This document shows, piece after piece, positions 38,322 to 48,137 of a stretch of DNA of 64,000 nucleotides. The notes beneath the pieces were generated by a model. It saw nothing but the letters and a program-made list of their open reading frames with translations, was not told where the DNA came from and did no database searches. The DNA comes from Candidatus Methylopumilus universalis (lineage in GTDB: Bacteria; Pseudomonadota; Gammaproteobacteria; Burkholderiales; Methylophilaceae): contig NZ_CP040968.1 in assembly GCF_006365315.1 (NCBI RefSeq), positions 248,001 through 312,000 on the forward strand, written 5' to 3'. The translations under genes and the position numbers were made by a program. The number at the start of each line of letters is the position of its first letter. Position 1 is the first letter of the stretch.

Positions 38322-40904
38322 ATGCGTTTTGATAAATTGACCACAAAGTTTCAGCAAGCATTTGCTGATGCACAGAGTCTTGCAAATGCGAATGACAATC
38401 CTAATATCGAGCCAGTTCACATGGTTCAAGCTTTGCTTGATCAAGATGACGGAAGTACAGCTTCACTTCTATCTTATGCCGGTGTTAATTTAGCACCACT
38501 TAAAGTATCCCTTAAATCATCTATTGATAAATTAGCTAAAGCAGAAGGCAATCAAGGTGAAATTTCAATATCACGAGATTTAAATAATCTTTTAAATCTC
38601 ACTGAAAAAAATTCACAAAAATTGGGTGATGCATACATCTCAAGCGAGATGTTTTTACTAGCATTAGCCGATGATAAAACCGAAGCAGCTAGACTATTAA
38701 AACAACATGGCCTAACTAAAGCCGCCTTAGAAAAAGCTGTTCAATCTGTGAGGGGTAGCGACAAAATAAATTCTCAAGATGCAGATGGTCAAAGAGAGTC
38801 CCTAAAAAAATATACAATAGATTTAACAGAGCTAGCGAGAGTCGGCAAGCTTGATCCTGTGATTGGCCGGGATGACGAAATTCGTCGCACTATTCAAGTA
38901 CTACAACGTCGAACAAAAAATAACCCTGTGTTGATTGGTGAGCCTGGAGTAGGTAAGACAGCTATTGTTGAGGGCTTAGCCCAGCGCATTGTGAATGGGG
39001 AGGTTCCCGATTCATTAAAAAATAAACGAGTCTTGTCACTTGATATGGCTGCTTTGTTAGCAGGCGCTAAGTATCGAGGCGATTTTGAAGAGCGCTTAAA
39101 GGCTGTTTTAAAAGAAATTGCATTAGATGAAGGTCAAACAATTGTCTTTATCGATGAGATTCATACAATGGTTGGTGCTGGCAAGACTGAGGGTGCGATG
39201 GATGCAGGTAATATGTTAAAGCCTGCATTAGCTCGCGGAGAACTTCATTGTGTAGGTGCTACGACTCTAGATGAATATAGAAAATATGTTGAGAAAGATG
39301 CTGCATTAGAAAGACGATTCCAAAAAGTGCTTGTAGATGAGCCTTCAGTCGAAGCCACCATTGCAATCCTTCGTGGACTGCAAGAAAAATATGAACTTCA
39401 CCATAATGTAGAGATTACTGACCCTGCGATTGTGGCAGCAGCAGAATTGTCACATCGCTATATTACTGATCGCTTCTTACCTGATAAAGCAATCGACTTA
39501 ATCGATGAGGCAGCGTCTCGTATAAAGATGGAAATCGATTCAAAACCTGAAGTCTTAGATAAATTAGAGCGTCGACTTATTCAATTAAAAATTGAACGTG
39601 AAGCGATGCGCCGAGAAAAAGATGAAGCATCTAAAAAGCGTTTTGAGTTAATTGAAGATGAAATAAAAAAACTTGAAAAAGAATTTAGTAATTTAGAAGA
39701 GATTTGGAAGTCAGAAAAAGCACAACTTCAAGGTTCAAAACATATTAAAGAAGAGATTGAACAAATACGTTTAAAAATTGAAGAGGCAACACGCAAAGGC
39801 GAATGGCAAAAAGTTTCTGAGTTGCAATATGGAAAGTTACCTGAGCTAGAAGCACAGCTCAAGCAAGCTGCTAAAGCTGAGACTGCTAAACCACAAGCGA
39901 ACCGAATGTTGCGGACCGAAGTGGGTGCTGACGAGATCGCAGAGGTTGTAAGTCGTGCTACAGGTATCCCTGTCGCAAAAATGATGCAAGGAGAGCGTGA
40001 GAAACTTTTAAAAATGGAAGATAAACTCCATGAGCGCATTGTAGGTCAAGATGAAGCTGTTCGTGTTGTATCGGATGCAATCCGTCGTTCTCGCTCAGGC
40101 TTGAGTGACCCTAATCGACCTTATGGCTCCTTCCTTTTCTTAGGACCGACAGGTGTAGGCAAAACAGAGCTCTGTAAATCTTTAGCTAATTTTTTATTTG
40201 ACTCCCCAGATCACTTAATCAGAATTGATATGAGTGAGTTTATGGAGAAGCATTCTGTAGCCCGCTTAATCGGTGCTCCTCCAGGTTATGTAGGTTACGA
40301 AGAAGGTGGATACCTCACTGAGGCTATCCGAAGAAAACCTTATAGCGTGATTCTATTAGACGAGGTAGAGAAAGCACATCCAGATGTGTTCAATGTGCTT
40401 CTTCAAGTTTTAGATGATGGTCGTTTAACAGACGGACAAGGGCGCACTGTAGATTTTAAGAATACCGTCATCATCATGACCTCTAACTTGGCTTCTAATA
40501 TGATTCAATCAATGTCAGGCGATGATTACCAGGTCATTAAATTAGCGGTAATGGGCGAAGTTAAAAATCATTTTCGACCAGAGTTTATTAATCGTATTGA
40601 TGAAGTGGTTGTCTTCCATGCATTGGGAGATGATCATGTTAAATCGATTGCAGCGATTCAATTGCAGTATTTGAAAGATCGATTAGCACAGCTTGAAATG
40701 AAAGTAGAAATTACTGACGCTGCTTTAGATGAAATATCTAAAGAAGGGTTTGATCCGGTCTATGGTGCAAGACCTTTGAAGAGAGCGATCCAGTCTGAAA
40801 TTGAGAATCCACTTGCTAAGGAAATTTTAGCAGGTCATTTCATGGCAAAAGATACAATTAAAATTGACAGTGTTTCAGGTAAACTTAAATTTATTAAAGT
40901 TTAA
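38322..40904 (+). CDS. clpB: Disaggregating AAA+ chaperone ClpB
   Basis: An 860-residue hexameric disaggregase. The N domain (1-145) is followed by AAA module 1 with Walker [10 protein letters not shown] near residue 205, a coiled-coil middle region (about 410-525, Lys/Glu rich), AAA module 2 with GPTGVGKTE near 608, and a C-terminal domain. It rescues aggregated protein with DnaK. The first Walker B is [12 protein letters not shown] and the second [12 protein letters not shown]. Behind a sigma-32 promoter and followed 14 bases later by yjbQ. Confidence 0.98.
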   Translation: MRFDKLTTKFQQAFADAQSLANANDNPNIEPVHMVQALLDQDDGSTASLLSYAGVNLAPLKVSLKSSIDKLAKAEGNQGEISISRDLNNLLNLTEKNSQKLGDAYISSEMFLLALADDKTEAARLLKQHGLTKAALEKAVQSVRGSDKINSQDADGQRESLKKYTIDLTELARVGKLDPVIGRDDEIRRTIQVLQRRTKNNPVLIGEPGVGKTAIVEGLAQRIVNGEVPDSLKNKRVLSLDMAALLAGAKYRGDFEERLKAVLKEIALDEGQTIVFIDEIHTMVGAGKTEGAMDAGNMLKPALARGELHCVGATTLDEYRKYVEKDAALERRFQKVLVDEPSVEATIAILRGLQEKYELHHNVEITDPAIVAAAELSHRYITDRFLPDKAIDLIDEAASRIKMEIDSKPEVLDKLERRLIQLKIEREAMRREKDEASKKRFELIEDEIKKLEKEFSNLEEIWKSEKAQLQGSKHIKEEIEQIRLKIEEATRKGEWQKVSELQYGKLPELEAQLKQAAKAETAKPQANRMLRTEVGADEIAEVVSRATGIPVAKMMQGEREKLLKMEDKLHERIVGQDEAVRVVSDAIRRSRSGLSDPNRPYGSFLFLGPTGVGKTELCKSLANFLFDSPDHLIRIDMSEFMEKHSVARLIGAPPGYVGYEEGGYLTEAIRRKPYSVILLDEVEKAHPDVFNVLLQVLDDGRLTDGQGRTVDFKNTVIIMTSNLASNMIQSMSGDDYQVIKLAVMGEVKNHFRPEFINRIDEVVVFHALGDDHVKSIAAIQLQYLKDRLAQLEMKVEITDAALDEISKEGFDPVYGARPLKRAIQSEIENPLAKEILAGHFMAKDTIKIDSVSGKLKFIKV

Positions 40905-40918
40905 ATAAAGTCTTATTT

Positions 40919-41338
40919 ATGAAGCAACTCAGTCAAACATTGGCGATCCAAACTTCGGGTCGCCACTTTTATGATGTCACTCAAAAAGTTTTGGATTGGG
41001 CAGAGCAGTCAAATTTTAAAGAAGGCCTATTAACGCTTTATGTCCAACATACCTCTGCCAGCCTGCTTATTAACGAAAATTATGATCCAGATGTTTTAGT
41101 TGACTTGGAAAGTTTCTTCGAGCGTTTAGTGCCTGACGGCGACCCATTATTTATTCATACAGCAGAAGGTCAAGATGATATGCCAGCTCACATTAGAACT
41201 GCTCTAACGCAAACAAGCCTCTCAATACCAATCAAGGAAGGAAAGGTTGCATTAGGTCAATGGCAGGGCATTTTTTTGTATGAACATCGTTATCAATCCC
41301 ACGAGCGTCGTATCTTAATGCATGTGATTGGTGAATAA
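40919..41338 (+). CDS. YjbQ/UPF0047 family protein
   Basis: A 139-residue member of the YjbQ family. The conserved LLTLYVQHTSASLLINENYDPDVL, DDMPAHIRTALT and LGQWQGIFLYEHR blocks are present. Members have weak thiamine-phosphate synthase activity in vitro; the physiological function is not settled. Starts 14 bases after clpB and may share its heat-shock transcript. It ends one base from the convergent envC-like gene. Confidence 0.88.
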   Translation: MKQLSQTLAIQTSGRHFYDVTQKVLDWAEQSNFKEGLLTLYVQHTSASLLINENYDPDVLVDLESFFERLVPDGDPLFIHTAEGQDDMPAHIRTALTQTSLSIPIKEGKVALGQWQGIFLYEHRYQSHERRILMHVIGE

Positions 41339-41339
41339 G

Positions 41340-42575
41340 TTATTTAATTGAAGTCCAGGCAAGAGGATCAAAGGGTTTGCTGAGTTTTCTTAATTCAAAA
41401 TAAAGACCATTTGAGTCATTGCCCCCAGTATTGCCCACCAAAGCAATCACGTCTCCACCACGCACAATTTCACCTGTCTTTTTAATTGTGGATTGATTAT
41501 TTCCATATAGACTCATATAGCCTTCGCCATGATCCACAATAATAAGATTTCCAAAGCCACGAAGCCAGTCTGCAAAGACGACGCGACCAGTCGCAATGGA
41601 TTTAACTTCATTACCTTCATTCGATTTAATAAATAAACCTTTCCAAGATAAGCCAGTATCTTCTCGAGGTGAGCCGAATCGATTAATTACATCTCCCTTA
41701 ACGGGTAAGCTTAATTTACCTCGTAATGTTTCAAATTTTTGACCTGAAAATGTTTCTGTAGGGATGCTCTCATTACGAACAATAGGTGTTTTTGAAGATA
41801 TTTTTTCTTCTCGTTTTGAAGGAACAGGGGCTGAAGGTAATCTTGCTAAACGATCAACAAGGTCTGTTAATCTTTTTTCATCTCGTATTAATTTTTGAAT
41901 TTCATTGCGTTGTTGATTAATTTTTGAAGACAAACTTGCAATAAGTCTAGCGCGATCTTTCTTTTGAGATTCGAGTTCAGTTTTCTTTACTTCTTCTTTT
42001 TGTTTTAAGCCTGCAATCTCTTTAAGCTTCTGTGCAGTTTCAGCACTATAAGCCTCGATTTTTTTTAAGTTGCCTTGCATTTGGTAAATACTTTTAGCGC
42101 GAGCTTTTGCCACATAAGAGTAATATTGAATATTTCTTGCGACAACACTAGGATTTTCAGATTGGATAATCATTTGTAAGTAGCCAGGATCACCATGAAG
42201 ATACTGCTGGTAGATTTGTTCACCCAACATTTTTCTCTGGAGATCAACCTGAGATTCTACTGTATCGGATTGTGCTTTAAGCTCTTGAAGTTTGGTGTAA
42301 TTTTTCTTTTGTTGAACTGATATTTCATAAAGTGAGCGATTGGTATCACTGATCTGTTTTTCGCTTTTTCTTAACTGATCGGTCGCATCTTCTTGAGCTT
42401 TTTGCGTGCCACTTAATTCTTTTTTCAACCGATCAATTTTTTCATGAACAGCGTTTAAATTTTCTTTAGCTGAATCAGCTTTTGTTGCAGCTAAGCCATG
42501 ATGAGAAAAAGATAGAAGGAATATAAAGATGCATTGAATCAAAAAACTCAATGAGCTATTTTCGACTTTAATCAT
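41340..42575 (-). CDS. envC: EnvC-like murein hydrolase activator
   Basis: A 411-residue exported protein: signal peptide, a long coiled coil from about 30-250 (HEKIDRLKKELSGTQKAQED), a linker, and a C-terminal LytM/M23 domain from about residue 285. The M23 site is degenerate: the HxH motif is replaced by GLYFELRK, and the later His is absent (SLYGNNQ), so it should not hydrolyse peptidoglycan itself. EnvC-type proteins instead activate AmiA/B amidases at the septum. The eight-base overlap with the gpmI end gives the pair gpmI-envC, common in proteobacteria. Confidence 0.87.
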   Translation of the reverse strand: MIKVENSSLSFLIQCIFIFLLSFSHHGLAATKADSAKENLNAVHEKIDRLKKELSGTQKAQEDATDQLRKSEKQISDTNRSLYEISVQQKKNYTKLQELKAQSDTVESQVDLQRKMLGEQIYQQYLHGDPGYLQMIIQSENPSVVARNIQYYSYVAKARAKSIYQMQGNLKKIEAYSAETAQKLKEIAGLKQKEEVKKTELESQKKDRARLIASLSSKINQQRNEIQKLIRDEKRLTDLVDRLARLPSAPVPSKREEKISSKTPIVRNESIPTETFSGQKFETLRGKLSLPVKGDVINRFGSPREDTGLSWKGLFIKSNEGNEVKSIATGRVVFADWLRGFGNLIIVDHGEGYMSLYGNNQSTIKKTGEIVRGGDVIALVGNTGGNDSNGLYFELRKLSKPFDPLAWTSIK

Positions 42576-44121
42576 TCAATTGAATTAAGTTTTGTCCTGT
42601 CATTTCGGATGGCTGTTTTTCACCCATGAGATGAAGTAGGGTGGGAGCTATATCCGAAAGTCTTCCATTGGATTTAATCGTAGCTTTTCGACCAATATAA
42701 AGGAAAGGCACTATATTTGTAGTGTGTTGTGTGTGGACTTGTTTATTTTCATAATCTTCCATGAGCTCTGCATTGCCATGGTCTGCCGTAATAATGACTT
42801 CGCCGCCTATAGATTCCATAGCATTTACGACTTGACCAATACATGTATCGAGTGCTTCCATCGCTTTAATTGCAGCATTAAGGTTGCCTGTGTGGCCTAC
42901 CATATCTGCGTTCGCAAAATTACATATGATAGCGTGATATTTTTTACTCCGAATAGCGCCCTCTAACTTTTCGGCGACTTCAAATGCGCTCATTTCAGGC
43001 TGTAAATCATAAGTAGCTACCTGTGGTGAGGGCACTAGAATGCGATCTTCACCTTCATAGACAGTTTCATTGCCACCATTAAAGAAAAAAGTAACATGCG
43101 GATATTTTTCTGTTTCAGCAATGCGCAATTGTTTTAAACCTAATTTTGAAATGTATTCACCAAATGAATTATTCACAGATGTCTGTTTAAAAATCACGGA
43201 TGATTTTTTGTCATTCTGGTCGTATTGAGTCAAAGTGAAATAGTGGCTAATATTAATTTTCTTTTGACGCTCAAAGGCGTTGAAGTTGTCTTGCAAAAGC
43301 GCATCTGTAATTTGTCGTGCACGATCCGATCGATAATTCATGAAGACGACTGCATCTCCATCTTGAATCGTAATAGCTTTCCCATTTCCATCATGAATGG
43401 ATGTAGGTTTAATAAATTCATCTGTTTCTTCTCTGTTGTATCCCTCATGAATTGCATCGGCTGCATGAGAGGCATGGATAGGAGATCCTATCGTTAATGT
43501 GTTGTAAGCTAATTCAATGCGAGGCCAACGTTTATCACGATCCATCGCATAGTAGCGACCTGATATAGAGGCGATTTTTCCAATACCGATATCTTTTAAA
43601 TGAGATTCAAGTTGTTCGATAAAATGTAAAGCGCTTTTAGGGGGAGTATCTCGACCATCTAAAAAGGGGTGAATATAAACATTTTTCAATTCACATTGCT
43701 TTGCGACTTTGAGCATGGCGTAGAAATGATCTAAATGACTATGGACGCCTCCATCAGAAAAAAGGCCCAGAAGATGTAAGGCCTTGCCATTTTCTTTAAG
43801 TGATTTAAATGCATTAATAAGAGATGGATTTTTAAAAAAATCACCCGACGTAATACTTGTGTTAATTCTTTCAAGATCTTGCTGAACAATTCGGCCAGCG
43901 CCTATATTTAGATGGCCAACTTCTGAATTACCCATTTGTCCTTTAGGTAAGCCTACAAATTCTTCAGAAGCATTAATAAAGCTATGTGCGTATTTATTCC
44001 ACAAACCATTCCAGTGGGGCATCTTTGCATTTTTAATTGCATTATGGTCTTCGTCATCTCGATGGCCAAAGCCATCCAAGATAATAAGTAGCACAGGTTT
44101 TTTTAACATAATAGAAGACAT
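42568..44121 (-). CDS. gpmI: 2,3-bisphosphoglycerate-independent phosphoglycerate mutase
   Basis: A 517-residue manganese enzyme that interconverts 3- and 2-phosphoglycerate. LIILDGFGHRDDEDHNAIKNA at the start and MGNSEVGHLNIGAGRI (nucleophile Ser) are signatures, with FLDGRDTPP, NYRSDRARQ, NFANADMVGHTG and TADHGNAELM providing metal ligands. An in-frame ATG four codons in is a possible alternative start. It lies directly before envC. Confidence 0.95.
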   Translation of the reverse strand: MSSIMLKKPVLLIILDGFGHRDDEDHNAIKNAKMPHWNGLWNKYAHSFINASEEFVGLPKGQMGNSEVGHLNIGAGRIVQQDLERINTSITSGDFFKNPSLINAFKSLKENGKALHLLGLFSDGGVHSHLDHFYAMLKVAKQCELKNVYIHPFLDGRDTPPKSALHFIEQLESHLKDIGIGKIASISGRYYAMDRDKRWPRIELAYNTLTIGSPIHASHAADAIHEGYNREETDEFIKPTSIHDGNGKAITIQDGDAVVFMNYRSDRARQITDALLQDNFNAFERQKKINISHYFTLTQYDQNDKKSSVIFKQTSVNNSFGEYISKLGLKQLRIAETEKYPHVTFFFNGGNETVYEGEDRILVPSPQVATYDLQPEMSAFEVAEKLEGAIRSKKYHAIICNFANADMVGHTGNLNAAIKAMEALDTCIGQVVNAMESIGGEVIITADHGNAELMEDYENKQVHTQHTTNIVPFLYIGRKATIKSNGRLSDIAPTLLHLMGEKQPSEMTGQNLIQLND

Positions 44122-44195
44122 GTGTATGTGGCTTTAAAGATTAATGAATTATAATGCTTGTCATCAAATTTCACACTCCTTAACGTTAGTGCGCT

Positions 44196-44456
44196 ATGAA
44201 ATCAATCAAGATGTATACCAGTGCTTATTGCCCTTATTGCTCAAATGCTGAAAAGCTTTTGTCTAAGAAAGGGATTACGCAGATTGAAAAAATCCGCGTA
44301 GACGAAGATTCGGCTATTTTAAAAGAGATGATTGAAAAAACTGGACGTCGAACAGTGCCTCAAATTTATATTGGTGACTATCATGTGGGCGGGTTTGATG
44401 ATTTAAGATCTCTAGACTTGCAAGGCAAGCTCGATCCACTTCTTGGTATTTCTTAG
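44196..44456 (+). CDS. grxC: Glutaredoxin 3
   Basis: An 86-residue glutaredoxin. The active site is MYTSAYCPYCSNAEKLL (CPYC near residue 12) and the glutathione site is RRTVPQIYIGDYHVGGFDDLR. It reduces disulfides with glutathione in the cytoplasm. The grxC-secB order is common in proteobacteria. It has no obvious Shine-Dalgarno. Confidence 0.95.
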   Translation: MKSIKMYTSAYCPYCSNAEKLLSKKGITQIEKIRVDEDSAILKEMIEKTGRRTVPQIYIGDYHVGGFDDLRSLDLQGKLDPLLGIS

Positions 44457-44562
44457 AAAGATTACTTCTTATTTTATTTAAATATTGGCGATAAAAAGAT
44501 AGAATGCTGTATTCGTTTAATTAAATAACAGCGGTTTTAATGCCGCGTGACTGGAAAATAAC

Positions 44563-45087
44563 ATGGCAGAAAAAAAGAAAGCAGCTCCCAAATCAACCAA
44601 GGCAGAAAAAAACGTCAAAATTGACCCCCAGGCAAATGGAAGTGCGCAACCTGGTTTTGCTATCGAAAAACTTTTTCTTAAAGATGTTTCAGTTGAGGTA
44701 CCTAATTCCCCAGAAATTTTTACACAACGTGAGGCGCCTCAAATCGCTATTGAGTTAGGTAATTCAGGCAAGCCTCTCGCTGATGGTTATTTTGAAGTTG
44801 CTTTAAAAATTACTGTGACGTCTAAAATTGCTGATAAAACAGCTTTTCTCATTGAGGTGACACAAGCAGGCATCTTTGCATTGCGTAATATTCCAGAAGA
44901 AAATCTTGAAATGATTATCGCGATTACTTGCCCTAATATTTTATTCCCATACGCACGCGAAGCTATTTCAGACTTAGTGATTAAGGCAGGTTTTGCACCT
45001 GTTCTTTTAAATCCAATTAATTTTGAAATGCTCTATATGCAACAAAAGCAGCAAGCAGCGGGTAATGCGGTTGACACAAAAAACTAA
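44563..45087 (+). CDS. secB: Protein-export chaperone SecB
   Basis: A 174-residue tetrameric chaperone that holds preproteins unfolded for SecA. The core FAIEKLFLKDVSVEVPNSPEIF, ALKITVTSKI, VTQAGIFALRN and CPNILFPYAREAISDLVIKAGFAPVLLNPINF is diagnostic. A Lys-rich N-terminal extension of about 22 residues is longer than E. coli SecB. The 3' end overlaps the SH3-protein start by 23 bases. Confidence 0.96.
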   Translation: MAEKKKAAPKSTKAEKNVKIDPQANGSAQPGFAIEKLFLKDVSVEVPNSPEIFTQREAPQIAIELGNSGKPLADGYFEVALKITVTSKIADKTAFLIEVTQAGIFALRNIPEENLEMIIAITCPNILFPYAREAISDLVIKAGFAPVLLNPINFEMLYMQQKQQAAGNAVDTKN

Positions 45088-45529
45088 GTTTTTTTTCCGT
45101 TATTTTTTTGTGGGGATTCTCTGCGCTATATCGCAATCCGCGTATGCTGAATTTCGATCCGTCATATCACCTAAAACCATTCTCTTTGAAGCGCCATCAG
45201 CAACTACCAAAAGAGTCTATTTGGTGGGCGAAGGCTACCCTTTAGAAGTTATTGTGAATTTAGGTGACTGGCTAAAGGTAAGGGATCCTTATGGTGCTTT
45301 AAGCTGGGCTGAATCAAAAAATTTACAATCCAAAAGGACGGTGATTGTGAAGGTAGATAAAGCAAATATATACAAAGAGCCTGAATCTAAATCAGCGCTG
45401 ATAGCTACCATCGAAAAAGATGTTGTCATTGAACTATCAGATCCTCTTATCACTAATGGCTGGATTAAAGTACGTTACCAACAAGATCTTGATGGATACA
45501 TTCAAACCTCTCAAGTATGGGGAATTTAA
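45065..45529 (+). CDS. Secreted SH3-domain protein
   Basis: A 154-residue exported protein with signal peptide FFFRYFFVGILCAISQSAYA and two bacterial SH3-like (SH3b) segments: FRSVISPKTILFEAPSATTK with DPYGALSWAESKNL, and VKVDKANIYKEPESKSALIA ending WIKVRYQQDLDGYIQTSQVW. SH3b domains bind peptidoglycan or peptides. The start is ATG 45065, overlapping secB. Position between secB and gpsA recurs in betaproteobacteria. Specific function unknown. Confidence 0.75.
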   Translation: MRLTQKTKFFFRYFFVGILCAISQSAYAEFRSVISPKTILFEAPSATTKRVYLVGEGYPLEVIVNLGDWLKVRDPYGALSWAESKNLQSKRTVIVKVDKANIYKEPESKSALIATIEKDVVIELSDPLITNGWIKVRYQQDLDGYIQTSQVWGI

Positions 45530-45533
45530 TTAA

Positions 45534-46535
45534 TTGAAAATCGCAGTCTTAGGTGCAGGCGCATGGGGCACGGCTTTGGCGATGCAAATCAGTCAAAAGC
45601 ATCAAGTCACCTTGTGGGCTAGGAATGCAGGTCATGTATCTGGCATGCGTAAAGCAAGATCAAACCCGCTTTATTTAGGCGACTTCCCATTTAACGATCA
45701 ATTGATGCTTGAAGATAATTTAGAGGAAGCGATTCGCGATGCCGAGCTTATTCTGTCGGTCGTACCTACCTCAGGTTTTAGAGCTATTCTAAAAGAGATA
45801 AAATCCTTAAATCATAAAGCTCCTGTCATATGGGCCAATAAAGGCTTGGAAGCAGGGACCGCAAAATTACCTCATGAAGTTGCTATCGAAGAACTAGGCG
45901 ACCCTAAAAAAACAGGACAGCATTGGGGGGCTTTATCAGGCCCGAGTTTTGCAGCTGAGCTTGTAAGATCTCTACCTACCGCATTAACTTTAGCCGCAAC
46001 TGACGAAGCATTCACACAAAGCTTAGCTTCCATTATCCATGGGAATAACTTGCGCGTTTACACAAGTCAGGACGTGATTGGAGTGTCTGTCGGTGGCGCG
46101 CTTAAAAATGTGATCGCTATTGCTGCAGGTATTTCAGATGGCATGGGATTTGGAAATAACGCGAGAGCCGCTTTAATTACCCGAGGCTTGGCTGAAATTA
46201 CGCGTTTCGGTATGAGTTTGGGCGGCCAAAAAGACACTTTCATGGGACTTACAGGCGCAGGCGATTTAATTTTGACCTGCACTGGAGACTATTCGAGAAA
46301 TCGTGAGGTAGGCTTGAGGCTTGCTAAAGGTCAAACGATTAATGAAGTTCTAAAGGGGTTGGGCCATGTTGCAGAGGGTGTATACACTGCCAAAGAAGTT
46401 GTGAATCGCGCAAAAGCGCTTCATGTCTCTATGCCTATTATGCACGAAGTGAATCAAGTGTTAAGTTTTAGTAAATCACCTAAAGAAGCTGTGATCGATT
46501 TATTGGGTCGCGAGCAAAAATCAGAAACACACTAA
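45534..46535 (+). CDS. gpsA: NAD(P)-dependent glycerol-3-phosphate dehydrogenase
   Basis: A 333-residue enzyme making sn-glycerol 3-phosphate for phospholipids. The Rossmann motif is IAVLGAGAWGTALAMQI; ANKGLEAGT, SGPSFAAEL, GVSVGGALKNVIAIAAGISDGMGFG (catalytic Lys) and LTGAGDLILTCTGDYSRNREVG complete the family. Start is TTG at 45534 with GGGGA about ten bases upstream; no closer ATG exists before the first motif. The stop lies two bases before the convergent trmL stop. Confidence 0.95.
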   Translation: MKIAVLGAGAWGTALAMQISQKHQVTLWARNAGHVSGMRKARSNPLYLGDFPFNDQLMLEDNLEEAIRDAELILSVVPTSGFRAILKEIKSLNHKAPVIWANKGLEAGTAKLPHEVAIEELGDPKKTGQHWGALSGPSFAAELVRSLPTALTLAATDEAFTQSLASIIHGNNLRVYTSQDVIGVSVGGALKNVIAIAAGISDGMGFGNNARAALITRGLAEITRFGMSLGGQKDTFMGLTGAGDLILTCTGDYSRNREVGLRLAKGQTINEVLKGLGHVAEGVYTAKEVVNRAKALHVSMPIMHEVNQVLSFSKSPKEAVIDLLGREQKSETH

Positions 46536-46537
46536 GT

Positions 46538-47002
46538 CTAAGCCCCGCCTTTAAATCCATTTTGTCGCCAAGCTTCGTAGAGAAGAATTGCGGCTGCATT
46601 CGATAAATTTAAACTCCTACTATTTTCCGCCATAGGAATTCTTATTTTTTTATCGTGATCAAATTGACTACGAATCGACTCAGGTAAGCCTCGGGTTTCA
46701 GGCCCAAATAAAAAGATATCACCCTCTTGATATGAAACCTCATGGTAGGGCATTCCGCCTTTAGTCGTGACTGCAAACATGCGACTTTTACTGTAAAGCG
46801 ATTCGAATGCTGAAAAATTTGGATATGTTTTGACTGGGGCGTACTCATGATAATCAAGTCCTGCCCGAAGAAGCTGCTTGTCATCCAAACTAAAACCCAA
46901 GGGCTCAATTAAATGAAGTTGAGTGCCCGTATTGGCGCAAAGCCTAATTATATTTCCAGTATTAGGCGGGATTTCAGGTTCAAAAAGGGCAATAGAAAAC
47001 AT
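46538..47002 (-). CDS. trmL: tRNA (cytidine/uridine-34-2'-O)-methyltransferase
   Basis: A 154-residue SPOUT methyltransferase that methylates the wobble nucleotide of tRNA-Leu. [40 protein letters not shown] and [27 protein letters not shown] are the SPOUT signatures. The frame runs 21 codons further upstream, but the family start is the ATG at 47002; the extension is AT-rich and nonconserved. Divergent from bioB. Confidence 0.92.
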   Translation of the reverse strand: MFSIALFEPEIPPNTGNIIRLCANTGTQLHLIEPLGFSLDDKQLLRAGLDYHEYAPVKTYPNFSAFESLYSKSRMFAVTTKGGMPYHEVSYQEGDIFLFGPETRGLPESIRSQFDHDKKIRIPMAENSRSLNLSNAAAILLYEAWRQNGFKGGA

Positions 47003-47033
47003 AAAATATAACAACTGATTAATTTTTATACAA

Positions 47034-47065
47034 TTGTAACAAATTATAGTAAAATATCTTAACAA
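47034..47065 (+). promoter_or_regulatory. Candidate BirA operator upstream of bioB
   Basis: TTGTAAC at 47034-47040 and TTAACAA at 47059-47065 form an imperfect dyad; as 8-mers the centre spacer is 16 bases. This resembles the known BirA box TTGT(A/T)AAC-N14-16-GTT(A/T)ACAA. It sits 50-80 bases before the bioB ATG. Similarity is partial, and AT richness raises the chance of coincidence. Confidence 0.42.
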
Positions 47066-47116
47066 TTGGTTTTTAATGATATTTTTATAATTAAATCATA
47101 TAGATAGGGAATTTTC

Positions 47117-48130
47117 ATGATTGAATCTCAGCCTAATATAAGTCAGCAACCCATTCAATTTGAACGAAAGCCCCCTAAAAAACCAAAAAATTCCCCAAAA
47201 GATCGCTGGTCAATTATTGAAATTGAAGCCTTATATGCGCTACCTTTCAGTGACCTTATGTTTAAGGCCCAAACGATTCATCGTGAAAATTTTGATCCCA
47301 ATAAAGTTCAGGTAAGCACGCTCTTATCTATTAAGACGGGAGGATGTTCTGAAGACTGTGGCTATTGCCCTCAATCTGCTCGCTATGACACCAATGTAGA
47401 GAATGAAGCCATGATGCCTATCGATGAGGTGCTTAAAGCTGCAAAGGCTGCAAAGGACGCGGGTGCCAGTCGCTTTTGTATGGGCGCTGCTTGGAGAAGT
47501 CCAAAGGATAAAGATTTAAAGCCCGTCTTGGAAATGATTCAAGAAGTTAAAAAAATGGGACTTGAAACTTGCGCAACCCTCGGCATGTTAAAGGATGGGC
47601 AAGCTAATATGCTAAAAGAAGCGGGGCTTGATTATTACAACCATAATTTAGATACGGCCCCTGAATTTTATGGCGACGTAATTTCAACACGCGTATATCA
47701 AGACAGACTTGACACATTAGATCGTGTTCGAGAAGCTGATCTTCATGTGTGTTGTGGTGGCATAGTTGGTATGGGCGAGAGCAGAACTCAGCGCGCAGGT
47801 CTGATTGCGCAGCTCGCCAATATGGAAAAGCAGCCTGAGAGTGTGCCGATTAATTTATTGACACAAGTAGAAGGTACGCCCTTGCATGGTACCGAACCAC
47901 TCGACCTTTTTGAGTTTGTGAGAACGATTGCTGTTGCAAGAATTACGATGCCAAAAAGTTATGTAAGATTATCTGCAGGAAGACAGTCGATGCACGAAGG
48001 CATACAATCATTAGCTTTCTTAGCTGGAGCCAATTCAATTTTTTATGGCGAAAAGTTATTAACGACAGATAATCCGGATGCAAAAGTTGATCAAGCCTTA
48101 TTTAATAAGTTAGGTATTCATCCTATATAA
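47117..48130 (+). CDS. bioB: Biotin synthase
   Basis: A 337-residue radical SAM enzyme that inserts sulfur into dethiobiotin. The CX3CX2C cluster motif is [32 protein letters not shown] and [11 protein letters not shown] follow; [33 protein letters not shown] near the end (conserved Arg) completes the 2Fe-2S site. First gene of bioB-F-H-C-D with a candidate BirA operator upstream. AGGGA lies before the ATG. Confidence 0.97.
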   Translation: MIESQPNISQQPIQFERKPPKKPKNSPKDRWSIIEIEALYALPFSDLMFKAQTIHRENFDPNKVQVSTLLSIKTGGCSEDCGYCPQSARYDTNVENEAMMPIDEVLKAAKAAKDAGASRFCMGAAWRSPKDKDLKPVLEMIQEVKKMGLETCATLGMLKDGQANMLKEAGLDYYNHNLDTAPEFYGDVISTRVYQDRLDTLDRVREADLHVCCGGIVGMGESRTQRAGLIAQLANMEKQPESVPINLLTQVEGTPLHGTEPLDLFEFVRTIAVARITMPKSYVRLSAGRQSMHEGIQSLAFLAGANSIFYGEKLLTTDNPDAKVDQALFNKLGIHPI

Positions 48131-48137
48131 GCTTGTG

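Noticed and set aside
41340-42575. Active M23 endopeptidase call for the gene after gpmI
   Set aside because: The HxH motif is replaced by GLYFELRK and the tyrosine-glycine-His segment lacks the His, so an EnvC-type activator fits better.
43225-43497. 90-codon plus-strand frame opposite gpmI
   Set aside because: It is antisense to a conserved enzyme and has Cys-rich, non-proteinlike composition without a start signal.
46538-47065. Longer trmL start at 47065
   Set aside because: The extra 21 residues are Tyr/Ile/Asn/Cys-rich, unlike the family, which begins at [12 protein letters not shown].
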